From: Oscillatoria acuminata PCC 6304
GTDB taxonomy: Bacteria; Cyanobacteriota; Cyanobacteriia; Cyanobacteriales; Laspinemataceae
Direction: 5' to 3'
Assembly: GCF_000317105.1 (NCBI RefSeq)
Contig: NC_019693.1
Coordinates: forward strand, 6,573,227-6,637,226
Length of the DNA stretch: 64,000 bases
Shown here one piece after another: positions 53,438 through 62,452 of this stretch (the stretch's first letter is position 1; every line of letters begins with the position of its first letter). The position numbers were made by a program, and so were the translations under genes. The notes below the pieces were generated by a model. That model worked only from the letters and a program-made list of their open reading frames with translations, was not told the origin of the DNA and ran no database searches.

Positions 53438-53716
53438 ATGACGATATCATGAAAGCCCGAACAAGAGCAGTTTATAGCAGAAAAATTAAATAGCGGAAAA
53501 TATACCACGGTTGATGAAATTTTAACCAAAGCCTTTCGCTTATTAGAAGAACGAGATAGACAGTAGGACGAGTGGGTGAAAACAACTCAAGCAAAGCTAG
53601 AAACGGGACTCGCCCAACTTGATAGAGGGGAAGGGATTGATGGAGAAGCGGTGATGGCTCAACTCCGAGAAAAATCCCGTAAACTCCGAGAAGAGGGTCA
53701 GCAATTAGGGAATTGA
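53438..53716 (+). pseudogene. Inactivated ParD-like antitoxin gene
   Basis: Reading from ATG 53438, the frame gives MTIS, a TGA stop at 53450, then KPEQEQFIAEKLNSGKY, VDEILTKAFRLLEERDRQ, a TAG stop at 53564, and GEAVMAQLREKSRKLREEGQ to a natural stop at 53714-53716. The pattern is that of CC2985/ParD-type antitoxins with a ribbon-helix-helix N-terminus. Two in-frame nonsense codons make a full product impossible, and I find no ParE/RelE toxin gene next to it. Confidence 0.75.
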
Positions 53717-53903
53717 AATAGTCCGGATGATGAGTGGGTATCGCGATTTAAACTCACTGCTTTCTGATGCCGACGAGGGAAACTAAATCAGACTAACAAC
53801 AGAAAGAGTTAAAGAAATTGAGAGAAAGAGGGAAAATTACTATGTTATTGATGCCACTTCTCCGCTAAAATCGATAGAGTAGCGAGTTGAAAGTCATGGG
53901 AGA

Positions 53904-54866
53904 ATGGATACAGCATTGCAGTCTCAGAGGAATCGGAGTTATGCCATTATTGGCACCGGGGCGATTGGCGGGTTTTATGGCGCGAAACTCCAACAGGCGG
54001 GGTTTGAGGTGCATTTTTTGCTGCATAGCGATTATCAGTTTGTGCGGCAGCGCGGATTAAGAGTGGATTCGGTTTGGGGGGACTTTACCCTCGACTCCCT
54101 GAATGTTTATAACGATGTCCACCAAATGCCGCCTTGTGATGTGGTCATTGTTGCTCTAAAAACCACCCGCAATTCTTTATTGACAACTCTGCTGCCGCCG
54201 GTTTTGAAAGAATCAGGGGCAGTTTTAATGTTACAAAATGGTCTGGGTAACGAAGAGGCGATCGCACCGATTGTTGGTCCGGCTCATATTCTGGGCGGAT
54301 TATGCTTTATTTGCTCTAATAAAGTTGGAGACGGCCATATTCACCACCTCGATTATGGCACGATTACCCTAGGGGAATATGCACCGGATTATCAACCCTT
54401 GGGAATCACCGCTACTCTCCAAGACATTGCCGGAGATTTTGAAGCAGCCGGAATTCCTATCCAATTTGCCGAAGATTTACTCCTCGCCCGGTGGAAAAAA
54501 TTGATTTGGAATATTCCTTATAATGGCTTGTCCGTGGTGCTGAATGCTCGAACTGATGAAATCATGAAAAATGAATATACGCGCCTTTTATCCGAACAGT
54601 TAATGCAGGAAGTTGGGGCGGTTGCTGCTGCATATAATCGGAAAATTCCCGAAAGTTTTATTCAAAAAATGCTGGACCATACGGCCAAAATGAAGCCCTA
54701 TATTACCAGCATGAAATTGGATTATGACCACCACCGAACCCTAGAAATAGAATCCATCATTGGCAATCCTCTGCAAGCGGCGATCGCCAAACAAATCCCC
54801 GTCCCCAAAATAGCCATGCTTTATGCTCAATTAAACTTTATAAATAGTCAAATCCAAGCCAAATAG
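53904..54866 (+). CDS. Ketopantoate reductase family protein
   Basis: 320 residues. YAIIGTGAIGGFYGAKLQQAG is the NADPH-binding Rossmann loop of 2-dehydropantoate 2-reductases (PanE). LMLQNGLGNEEAIAPIVG and RWKKLIWNIPYNGLSVVLNA with the catalytic Lys match the ApbA domain, and MKPYITSMKLDYDHHRTLEIESIIGNPL the C-terminal ApbA_C domain. PanE makes pantoate for coenzyme A. Cyanobacteria often carry paralogues, so a different 2-keto substrate is possible. Confidence 0.88.
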   Translation: MDTALQSQRNRSYAIIGTGAIGGFYGAKLQQAGFEVHFLLHSDYQFVRQRGLRVDSVWGDFTLDSLNVYNDVHQMPPCDVVIVALKTTRNSLLTTLLPPVLKESGAVLMLQNGLGNEEAIAPIVGPAHILGGLCFICSNKVGDGHIHHLDYGTITLGEYAPDYQPLGITATLQDIAGDFEAAGIPIQFAEDLLLARWKKLIWNIPYNGLSVVLNARTDEIMKNEYTRLLSEQLMQEVGAVAAAYNRKIPESFIQKMLDHTAKMKPYITSMKLDYDHHRTLEIESIIGNPLQAAIAKQIPVPKIAMLYAQLNFINSQIQAK

Positions 54867-54880
54867 CTTGTCCCCATTTC

Positions 54881-54901
54881 GTAGTAAAGACTTCAGTCGT
54901 T
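54881..54901 (-). repeat. Dispersed palindromic repeat, diverged copy
   Basis: Reverse-strand copy of the 31783-type repeat with one change in the stem (AAGACTTCAGTCGTT). It lies between panE-like and aldolase genes. Confidence 0.55.
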
Positions 54902-54935
54902 CCCGCATCTTCCCCCTAAACCACCCCGCACCATT

Positions 54936-55709
54936 ATGGATGAACGCTTAATCAAACCCGGACTCCCCCAACCCCCCACATTTGATCGCCTCAGGGATGA
55001 AAGATTATATCGCAAACAACGCTTGGCAGCCGCATTTCGCCTATTCGCTCACTTTGGATTTGATGAAGGCGTAGCGGGTCATATTACAGTCCGGGACCCA
55101 GAATTTCCTGACCAATTCTGGGTCAATCCCTTTGGAATGTATTTCGGTCATATTCGCGTCTCGGACCTGGTATTAGTCAACCATCAAGGGGACATTTTAG
55201 AAGGCGATCGCCCGATTAATGCCGCTGGATTTGCCATCCATTCCCAAATCCATCAAGCGCGTCCCGATGTTATCGCGGCAGTACACGCTCATTCCCTCTA
55301 TGGCAAAACCTGGTCCACCCTCGGACGACTCCTTGACCCTCTCACTCAAGATGCCTGTGCCTTCTATGGGGATCATGCTTTATTTGATGACTATACCGGC
55401 GTGGTATTAGACGTGAGTGAGGGCGAACGATTAGCGCGCACCTTGGGAAATGCTAAAGCCATTGTACTTCGCAATCATGGATTACTCACCGTGGGTCATT
55501 CCGTGGATGAGGCAAGCTGGTGGTTTATTACAATGGATCGGTCCTGTCAAAGTCAACTGATGGCAGAAGCAGCAGGAAAACCGATTTCTATTGCGCCAGA
55601 AATTGCTCAATTGACTTATGCTCAGGTGGGAAGTCATTACATGGGGTGGTTTAGCTTTCAGTCACTTTATGACATGATTGTTCGTCAGCAGCCAGATTTA
55701 TTGGAATGA
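54936..55709 (+). CDS. Class II aldolase/adducin family protein
   Basis: 257 residues. HFGFDEGVAGHITVRDPEFPDQFWVNPFG is the N-terminal aldolase II block, and AAVHAHSLYGKTW (H-x-H) with VLRNHGLLTVG supplies the three zinc-binding His residues. The family includes fuculose-phosphate aldolase and related sugar aldolases or decarboxylases. Members of this adducin-like subgroup have no proven substrate. It follows the reductase gene by 69 bases and may share its transcript. Confidence 0.88.
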   Translation: MDERLIKPGLPQPPTFDRLRDERLYRKQRLAAAFRLFAHFGFDEGVAGHITVRDPEFPDQFWVNPFGMYFGHIRVSDLVLVNHQGDILEGDRPINAAGFAIHSQIHQARPDVIAAVHAHSLYGKTWSTLGRLLDPLTQDACAFYGDHALFDDYTGVVLDVSEGERLARTLGNAKAIVLRNHGLLTVGHSVDEASWWFITMDRSCQSQLMAEAAGKPISIAPEIAQLTYAQVGSHYMGWFSFQSLYDMIVRQQPDLLE

Positions 55710-55770
55710 ATAGGGGGGTGGAGAGAAGAACCCCCAGTTCAATCCAATTTTCCGGGTCCTTTCTTCTCCC

Positions 55771-56640
55771 TTATTCCCTGAAATTGGAGGCAATTGTTTT
55801 CAAAAAACTAATGCTAGGGGCGAAAAAGTATTCACCTCCCTGCATGGTGACAAAGTGATAAAAATCAAATTCAGTGACCTCATTTTCCCCCCACTGATTC
55901 GGCCATTTCTGTCGTGCTTTTTTGGGGTTTCCCTGTCCAACTAGGGCATCAAACCCCGTGGTGTAGGTTGCAAAATGATAATTGTTTGACCAGTTCTTTT
56001 GCATGAACATAAACTGGTTAAATAGGTCACTCTGAAAGCATAAAAATAGCAGTCCCACCTTTTCATCTTCCCCTGGATATCGCGTCATTTCTTGTAAATG
56101 AGCCAATTGATTGTTAAAGCGCGATCGCACGCATAAGGAGTGATTTCGGGCATTGGGAAGTTCGCCATAGCTGATAGCACGACGCACGATGCGATGTTGG
56201 CGTTGTTCCTCAATGGTTTGATGTCGGTCATTTTTGTCTCCCCGAGGATTCACTTTACGAATGTGGGCATGAAATGGACATTTTACCCCCGGCAAATCCT
56301 CATCATAGTTGAAATTATTAGGGACTGGATCAACATTTTGTTCTGTAGGAAACTGGGTGATTGGCGTTCCATCTCGGAAACGACCTACCACTAATGCTCC
56401 CGCTCTTTCTTCCTCTTTTTTTGATAACTTCAAGGTTTGAAAAAGAGCTTTTTCGGCGGCCTTAAATCCGGATACATCTTGTTCAAGTTTGCGGTAAACA
56501 CAATAGCTACCAAAACTATACTCTCCCTCTCCCAAGGGGTCTTTAACTAACACTAATTCTAAGGGGGCGCTGGGGTCCCATTTGTCGAAACCTTGTTGTT
56601 TAGCCAGATCTAGGTCATCTTTAAAAAATGGTAGTCCTAA
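55771..56640 (-). pseudogene. DyP-type heme peroxidase, 5'-truncated
   Basis: An open frame of 289 codons ends at 55771. It starts abruptly at about 56640 at the stop codon of an IS1-type transposase. The part left includes the DyP motif GRFRDGTPIT with the distal Asp, CPFHAHIRKVNPRGD with the likely proximal heme His, and RRAISYGE. The residues upstream of Met 56553 (FFKDDLDLAKQQGFDKWDP, then APLELVLVKDPLGEG) are continuous protein sequence, showing that Met 56553 is not a real start. About 150-200 N-terminal residues are missing and no trace is seen on the other side of the IS remnants. Confidence 0.82.
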
Positions 56641-57420
56641 GTATGTAATGATTCGTTATAATCATGAATAAAATATAATAAGGCCCCTATATGATTGTCT
56701 AATTTTTTAGAAAACGATAAGGTTTTTCTAACCAGCCTAGAAATTCGTTGCCTTAAGGTATTATTGAACCGTTCAATATGGCTAGTTTTTCCGCTATTTT
56801 TGCTGACTGGTTTATATCGGGTCTTTGGAAAAACACACTCGTTGGAAAAACACACTCGTATGCTTGCCAAAAATCTGTATAACAAACAGCACATTCCCGA
56901 TACACAGGCGGTAAGGATTCCCATAATTTTCCGCTGATTTTTGACTCCTATCTCCTACATAAAAGCCGACAATTTATCGGGTTTCTAAATCTAAAGCGAG
57001 CCACACCCACTGTTGGTTTTGTTTGTTTTGAACATAAGACCAAAGTTCGTCACATTCAATGATTAGTTTTCCTGGGGTTTTAGTTGATACTTCAAGTTCC
57101 CTGGAAACCTTAGCATACTTGGCATTGACGTATTTCTGAAGCCAAGTTGCTGACACCTCAAAAACTCTGCATATACCAGCCAAAGGCATTCTTTCCAGTA
57201 AGAGCTTGTCAATCCATTTTTTAATCGAGTTGGAAATATATTTTTTACGGTTATTTTGAACAAACTGGCGGCCACAGTCCTTACATTGATGATTTTGCTT
57301 ACCATTATGAATATGACCATTTTTTCGGATGTTATGGGAGCCACATCTAGGACAGACTGGTTGAGAGGCTTCAAAGTCATTAGACTTTTGGATGGGTTGA
57401 GAATTCATCGATTTTTTCAT
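56637..57420 (-). pseudogene. IS1-family transposase, decayed
   Basis: The N-terminal half (57420-56974) has the zinc ribbon CPRCGSHNIRKNGH...CKDCGRQF, an HTH and CDELWSYVQNKQNQQWVWLALD, the first catalytic Asp region. At ETR a GAA-type codon has become TAA. The frame continues as IVGFYVGDRSQKSAEN, then loses one base before 'LWESLPPVYRECAVCYTDFWQAY'-like sequence. A 17-bp tandem duplication (56825-56841 = 56842-56858) shifts it again, after which KNSGKTSHIERFNNTL runs to the end. Three lesions make it inactive. The element's inverted ends could not be recognised. Confidence 0.85.
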
Positions 57421-57564
57421 ATGTTAATTTCTCTAAAATTTATGGCCCTAATTTAACATTTTCTATTCCAGAAAAATATTTGAATTTTAAATATTTTTTA
57501 TAAGTCTAGCTTATTAAAGTACAATAATTTTGGCTTTTATTTTTTATCAACGAAGGAGATTTCT

Positions 57565-58569
57565 ATTAGTAGTCTAGCCGCATCATTACATATTTATGAC
57601 TACCCAAAAAGTTTGAGTGTTCCTCTGGTATGGTTTCCCATCATTCAAATTTTAATTAATCGCTACTTTCCTAAAAATAAGCCCATTTATCTGGCCCTAG
57701 ATAGAACCTCTAGGAAACAAAACAACCTTTTCATGGGTTCCGTGATTTATCAAAAACGAGCTTGGCCAGTTTATTGGACATTTATTGACCATACAGGAGC
57801 CAGCAATCTCGCCCGTCAAAAAGCCATTCTTACTCCGATTATTCGGTTATTAAACGGTTATAAAATTATCGTCGTTGGAGATCGTGAATTTCATAGCGTT
57901 GAGCTGGCTCATTGGCTCCAGTCAAAGAAAGTTTATTTTGCCCTCCGTCAAAAATGCAACACTTACATTAAACAAAGTCGGAAAAAAGGCGAGGATTTTG
58001 AGAGCTTAAGTAATTTAGGGCTTCAACCGGGTATGAAACTCTATTTGCCCTCAGTTCAATTTACTAAAAAGAAAGGATTTGGCCGCTATGCTTTGGCCGT
58101 TTACTGGAAATGAAAGTATCGCTCAAGGAAGTCGAGTGAACCCTGGTATATCCTGACCAATCTTCCGGACTTAAAAAGTGCTTTAAAAGCTTATTCCATG
58201 CGGATGGGCATTGAAGCGATGTTCAAAGATTGTAAAACTGGAGGATATAATTTAGAAGGAACAGGAGCCAACCAAGAGCGGTTGACTCGTCTAGTTCTTT
58301 TAATTGCTTTGGCTTATACGGCCTCATCTATTCAAGGCGTGCCAATCAAGCAACAAGGAGTGCAATCTTGTGTCGCTCGTTTAACCGAATCTGGACGCTC
58401 TCAACGCCGTCATAGTAACTTTTGGATAGGACTTTATGGACTCAGTTGGATTGATTCTCTGGAAAAATTGCAGGAGTTGAGTATCGAGTTTATGAAACTT
58501 CACCCCCATAAACGGCCTTTTTATCGAAGGGGCCTAAGAGCTATGTCCCTTATCCAATCTAGTTTCTAG
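57565..58569 (+). pseudogene. IS4-type transposase, decayed
   Basis: The frame from about 57565 reads LHIYDYPKSLSVPLVWFPII and DRTSRKQNNLFMGSVIYQK, VVGDREFHSVELAHWL (a catalytic Asp), then a TGA at 58111-58113 replacing a sense codon. It continues in the same frame through KSSEPWYILTNLPDLKSALK and MRMGIEAMFKDCKTGGYNLE (the catalytic Glu) to 58569. The first 60 or so residues of a normal IS4-type enzyme are absent. Inactive unless the TGA is bypassed. It is oriented away from the IS1 remnant. Confidence 0.83.
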
Positions 58570-58600
58570 CCGGATTGTCACCCCTTCAGGGGATCTACCA

Positions 58601-59001
58601 CTACCCGCGCACTGCACTCAGAATGCGATCGACCATTTCGGCGCAAGTTTGCCTGCGGCGATCGCGATCGCCGTTGTAAGGTAAAGCTTCAGCACTGGGA
58701 TTGATTGCTCGCCTCGCTGTATTTCGCCATTTCCCGTTCCACGAAGTAGGGCTGTTTCATTCTCCCGGCCAAATTAGTTTTTGGGTTGTTCCAAAACTTT
58801 ATCCGGCAGGGGATACAGACGTTTTTTCCTACTTTTTAGCCTATTATTAGCAAATAAGGCTGAGAACCCTTGGGCTGTAAGGCTTACGGTGTAAGGAAAA
58901 TTTTAGAATGAAACAGCCCTACGTTCCACGAAGGGGATTTCTTTGCCGAGCCAGTAGCAATCTGAACAATAGCCGCAAATATTAAAGGCAGCATTCTCCA
59001 T
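58601..59001 (-). pseudogene. Small Cys-containing ORF split by a MITE and a frameshift
   Basis: From ATG 59001 the frame reads MENAAFNICGYCSDCYWLGK, EIPF, and runs into the 175-bp element at 58747-58921. Deleting that element and one 12-bp target copy restores VEREMAKYSE. A one-base change in frame then gives AINPSAEALPYNGDRDRRRQ and TCAEMVDRILSAVRG, ending at 58601. The rebuilt product would be about 70 residues with a C-x2-C-x2-C cluster. I do not recognise its family. It begins 16 bases after the oligopeptidase gene on the same strand, so was probably its operon partner. Confidence 0.55.
58747..58921. mobile_element. MITE, 175 bp, with 17-bp terminal inverted repeats and 12-bp target duplication
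   Basis: TAGGGCTGTTTCATTCT at 58747-58763 is the exact reverse complement of 58905-58921. CGTTCCACGAAG lies immediately outside both ends (58735-58746, 58922-58933). A 12-bp duplication fits mobilisation by IS4-group transposases, which give 10-13 bp. No ORF inside. Confidence 0.85.
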
Positions 59002-59017
59002 TGAGATTAAGCTGTCC

Positions 59018-61066
59018 TCAACTCAGTCCCCATTTATCTGCTAGAAATGCATATTCAAATGCCACTTCTTTGAGTTTTTCGTAGCGTCCAGATGCCCCGC
59101 GATGTCCTGCCCCTTCATTAATTTTGAGCGAAACAATATTATCATCGGTTTTATGTTCGCGCAGCTTAGCCGTCCACTTGACGGGTTGCCAATACGGGAC
59201 GTTGGCATCGTTCAAACCCGTTGTTATCAATAAATGGGGATACTCCTGCTGCTTCACGTTATCGTAAGGCGAGTAAGACTTGATGTAATCATAGTAAATT
59301 TTATTATTCGGATTGCCCCATTCCTCCCAATCAGCTACTGACATAGGCAAGGTCGTATCTAATATAGATGTGAGCGGATCCACAAAAGGCGTTTTTGCAA
59401 TTGCAATTTTACACAAATCTGGGCGCATATTGAGTACGGCTCCAATTAACAATCCACCTGCACTCTCACCGAAAATCGCCAATTTTTCCTGAGATGTCCA
59501 CTTATTTTTTATCAAGTATTCCGCACAAGCGATAAAGTCAGTAAAGGTATTTTTTCTGTGTAAAAATTTCCCATCTTTATGCCATTTTTCTCCCATTTCA
59601 CCACCACCGCGAACGTGAGCGATCGCAAAAACAACTCCTCGATTGAGAAGTGAAAGTCGATTGGCACAAAAGGAAATATACTCGCAGACGCCATAGGCAC
59701 CATAACCCACAAGTAAAAGTGGCGCTTTGCCATTCTTTTCTATTCCTCGTTTGTAAACCAGGGAGATGGGAATTGCTTCATTGTCCGGCGCGATCGCCCA
59801 AATTCGTTCGCTGACATACTCGGTTCGATCGTAACCATTGGGAACTGTTGTTTGTTTTTTGAGAGTCAACTCTCTAAAGCTCATGTTATACTCAAAAATG
59901 GAATCTGGAGTAACTAAGGATTTATACTCAAGTCGCAAATTCTCCGTATTAAACTCTGGATTTTTATCTTCTTTAATTTCATAAACTGACTCTGGAAACT
60001 CAATCCAGTGTTCTTCTCCTGTAGAAAGCTGGCAAATCCGAACTTTTTTGACTCCTGCTTCTCTTTCATAAATAACCAATCGATCTGCAAAAGCGCTAAT
60101 TTCTTCGAGATTCACTCCTTCTCGTTCGGGAATAAGGGTCTGCCAATTTTCCCGAGATGGAGAGTCAACCAACGTTTGCATGAGTTTACCATTAATGGCT
60201 TCTTCATTGGTCAATATGTAAAATCGATCGCCGTGGTGTTCCAGTTTATACCGAACCTCTACAGAACGAGGATGAATGAGTTTAAATTTTCCATTCATAT
60301 TATCGTTTTCTAAATAATATATTTCTGATGTAAGTAAACTAATTACCTCCATTAAAATATAAGATTGACTGCGAGTTTTAGAAACAAATACATTAAAAGT
60401 TTCATCAAATTCCTGATAAATCAAGATGCGATCGCTGATGGGGTTTCCTACAGTGTAACGAAAGAGTTTATCAGAACGGCTTGTGGCATCCACCTGGGTA
60501 TAAAAGCAAGTTTGACTGTCATTTTTCCAAACAAAAGAACACACTCCAGGAATGCTCTGGGCGTAGCGATCGCCTTCCACTAGATTCAGAAAACAAAGAG
60601 TATAGTTTTCATCACCGTCGGTATCGATAGAATAGGCTAAGGTTTGATGGTTAGGACTGACTTCACACAGATCTAACCGAAAGTAGCGATGACCTCGAGC
60701 CAGTTCGTTACAATCAAGAAGTACCTCTTCTCGATTGTCTAAGCTGCTTTGCTTGCGACAAAAAATAGGATAGTTTTTTCCCGCTTCAGTACGCCAATAG
60801 TAATAGAACTCACCTTGGCGGTAAGGTACGGACAACTCAGCTTCTTCAATGCGATCGCTCATTTCATCATAGAGGCGTTCTTGCAGTCCCTTAGTGTGCT
60901 GCATCATCAAATCCGTATAGTGATTTTCTGCTTGCAGATAAGCGATGAGTTGTGGATCGTTGCGATCGTGCATCCAAAAGTAATTATCTATTCGCTCATC
61001 ACCATGACAAGATAGGACGTGAAGACATTTGGGGGCGATGGGCTGGGATGTTTTTTCTGTAGTCAT
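59018..61066 (-). CDS. Oligopeptidase B / prolyl oligopeptidase (S9 family)
   Basis: 682 residues. An N-terminal beta-propeller begins HGDERIDNYFWMHDRNDPQLIAYLQAEN, the usual S9A opening. The catalytic domain has IAHVRGGGEMGEKWHKDGK, the Ser in IFGESAGGLLIGAVLN, the Asp in LLITTGLNDANVPYW and the His in NEGAGHRGASGRYE. This is the oligopeptidase B (PtrB) group, cutting after Arg or Lys in short peptides. Downstream of an amidohydrolase and a YcaO gene on the same strand, it may instead remove a RiPP leader peptide, as the S9 enzyme FlaP does in class III lanthipeptide pathways; that is inference. Confidence 0.9.
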   Translation of the reverse strand: MTTEKTSQPIAPKCLHVLSCHGDERIDNYFWMHDRNDPQLIAYLQAENHYTDLMMQHTKGLQERLYDEMSDRIEEAELSVPYRQGEFYYYWRTEAGKNYPIFCRKQSSLDNREEVLLDCNELARGHRYFRLDLCEVSPNHQTLAYSIDTDGDENYTLCFLNLVEGDRYAQSIPGVCSFVWKNDSQTCFYTQVDATSRSDKLFRYTVGNPISDRILIYQEFDETFNVFVSKTRSQSYILMEVISLLTSEIYYLENDNMNGKFKLIHPRSVEVRYKLEHHGDRFYILTNEEAINGKLMQTLVDSPSRENWQTLIPEREGVNLEEISAFADRLVIYEREAGVKKVRICQLSTGEEHWIEFPESVYEIKEDKNPEFNTENLRLEYKSLVTPDSIFEYNMSFRELTLKKQTTVPNGYDRTEYVSERIWAIAPDNEAIPISLVYKRGIEKNGKAPLLLVGYGAYGVCEYISFCANRLSLLNRGVVFAIAHVRGGGEMGEKWHKDGKFLHRKNTFTDFIACAEYLIKNKWTSQEKLAIFGESAGGLLIGAVLNMRPDLCKIAIAKTPFVDPLTSILDTTLPMSVADWEEWGNPNNKIYYDYIKSYSPYDNVKQQEYPHLLITTGLNDANVPYWQPVKWTAKLREHKTDDNIVSLKINEGAGHRGASGRYEKLKEVAFEYAFLADKWGLS

Positions 61067-61113
61067 TAACCTAAACTTGGCTTAAGCGGTCGATACATTT
61101 ATTGAACGATGGT

Positions 61114-61138
61114 CGGGTGGGTAGTGCGTGCCCACCCG
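61114..61138. terminator. Hairpin upstream of the oligopeptidase gene
   Basis: CGGGTGGG and CCCACCCG form an 8-bp perfect stem around a 9-base loop between the IS630 end and the oligopeptidase start. No T run; role unclear. Confidence 0.4.
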
Positions 61139-61145
61139 CCAAATA

Positions 61146-62329
61146 AGTAGGTAGGTACAAAAAATCGAAACTAAGTAAAGATATGTTAAGGAGAGGGGCC
61201 AGACTTAAACTTAACCCGTTTGGCTGTATAGTTTCCCTCTACACTTCGGGCCTCTACACCTGCCATAACCGCATAAGCTAGGTCTAGTTCATCTTCAAAC
61301 ATACGTCCGGCTAATTCATCACGTTTCAAATGCTGCCATTCTAATTCAATTTCATTCATTTCTGAGCAGTATTTAGGGAGTAAAAAGATGTACAATCCTT
61401 TCTCTTCCCATGAAGGCCATTTGTTTTGAACCTCTAAACTTTTATGAATCGGCCCATTGTCTTGCACTATTACCCGAATTCGTCCTGTTAGGGCCAACTC
61501 CTTTGAGGCTTCCTCCGCTTCTATTTCCATCATTTTAATATAAGATTTACTGGTGAAACTTCCAATGGCAAGGCCATAGGTGAAGCCAATCTTGGGTTGC
61601 ATTATTCCTAAAATGCTCAGTCTTCTCCCCCGTATGCGCGTTTGTTCTTGACATTTTTGTTCCTTTTTTGGGAAATAGGTATAACCGACTGAACTCCATA
61701 AACAAAAGCCCGACTCATCTAAATACTTTAGGTCAATTTCTCTCGCTGCTGCGGCGAATTCCAACATATCTAGATCGGCTTGTTTTATCGAACGTTCTTC
61801 TGGGTCTTGCTTATTTTTATGACTAATTCTTGTCCGTTTCCAAATTATTCCCTTTTTTTTTAGCACCCGTCTGAGACGATCAGGACTTAGGTACACTTGC
61901 CGTTCTGCCGCCAGTTTTTTAGCCAGTTGTTTACTGTTATAGGTGCGGGGTTCCTGCCTAAGACATTCTTCTACATAAGCTATATCAGCATCTTGCCATT
62001 TTGCTTTGCTTCCTCGCCCCGCTTTGTCCCACAGTCCCCCTAGTCCCTTCTTCTCCCACCGATGCAGTGTGTCCCGGACTCTAGAAACAGACCAGTTAAA
62101 GTGACTAGCAATCTTTTCTACATACCATCCATGAGCATTCAACCGGACAATGGAGGCTCTATCTTTTACCCTTTGAGGTAGAGTGGTTGCCATTCTAAGT
62201 TCAAACAAGGTTCGATCTTCTTCTGGGGTAAGAAAGACTCTCAGGCGAGCGCCCATAATTTTTTCCTCTAACGATGGGACAGGTCTTTACTTATCTTTAC
62301 ATACTTTGGATTTTTTGTACCTACCTACT
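61146..62329 (-). mobile_element. IS630-family insertion sequence, apparently complete
   Basis: AGTAGGTAGGTACAAAAAATC at the left end is mirrored exactly at the right end, 62309-62329, and a TA dinucleotide lies outside both (61144-61145 and 62330-62331), the IS630/Tc1 target signature. Similarity of the ends continues inward imperfectly. One intact transposase gene fills it. It separates the amidohydrolase from the oligopeptidase gene. Confidence 0.9.
61186..62256 (-). CDS. IS630-family transposase
   Basis: 356 residues in one frame. The N-terminal half has two HTH segments (RVKDRASIVRLNAHGWYVEKIASHF and YNSKQLAKKLAAE), and the DDE_3 domain follows with KYLDESGFCLWSS (first Asp), IRVIVQDNGPIHKSLEVQ (second Asp) and CSEMNEIELEWQHLKRDE (Glu). 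All catalytic residues are kept and no programmed frameshift is needed, so it should be active. Confidence 0.95.
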   Translation of the reverse strand: MGARLRVFLTPEEDRTLFELRMATTLPQRVKDRASIVRLNAHGWYVEKIASHFNWSVSRVRDTLHRWEKKGLGGLWDKAGRGSKAKWQDADIAYVEECLRQEPRTYNSKQLAKKLAAERQVYLSPDRLRRVLKKKGIIWKRTRISHKNKQDPEERSIKQADLDMLEFAAAAREIDLKYLDESGFCLWSSVGYTYFPKKEQKCQEQTRIRGRRLSILGIMQPKIGFTYGLAIGSFTSKSYIKMMEIEAEEASKELALTGRIRVIVQDNGPIHKSLEVQNKWPSWEEKGLYIFLLPKYCSEMNEIELEWQHLKRDELAGRMFEDELDLAYAVMAGVEARSVEGNYTAKRVKFKSGPSP

Positions 62330-62452
62330 TAGCTTCGTCACGCAGAGACAAACCCAATCCTGCGATCTATCGGTGGAGGAGAGAATTAGGGCGGTCTATG
62401 GGTCGCATGATGCTGGGAGACGCGATAAACCCTTCTCTCTATATGAGCAGTT

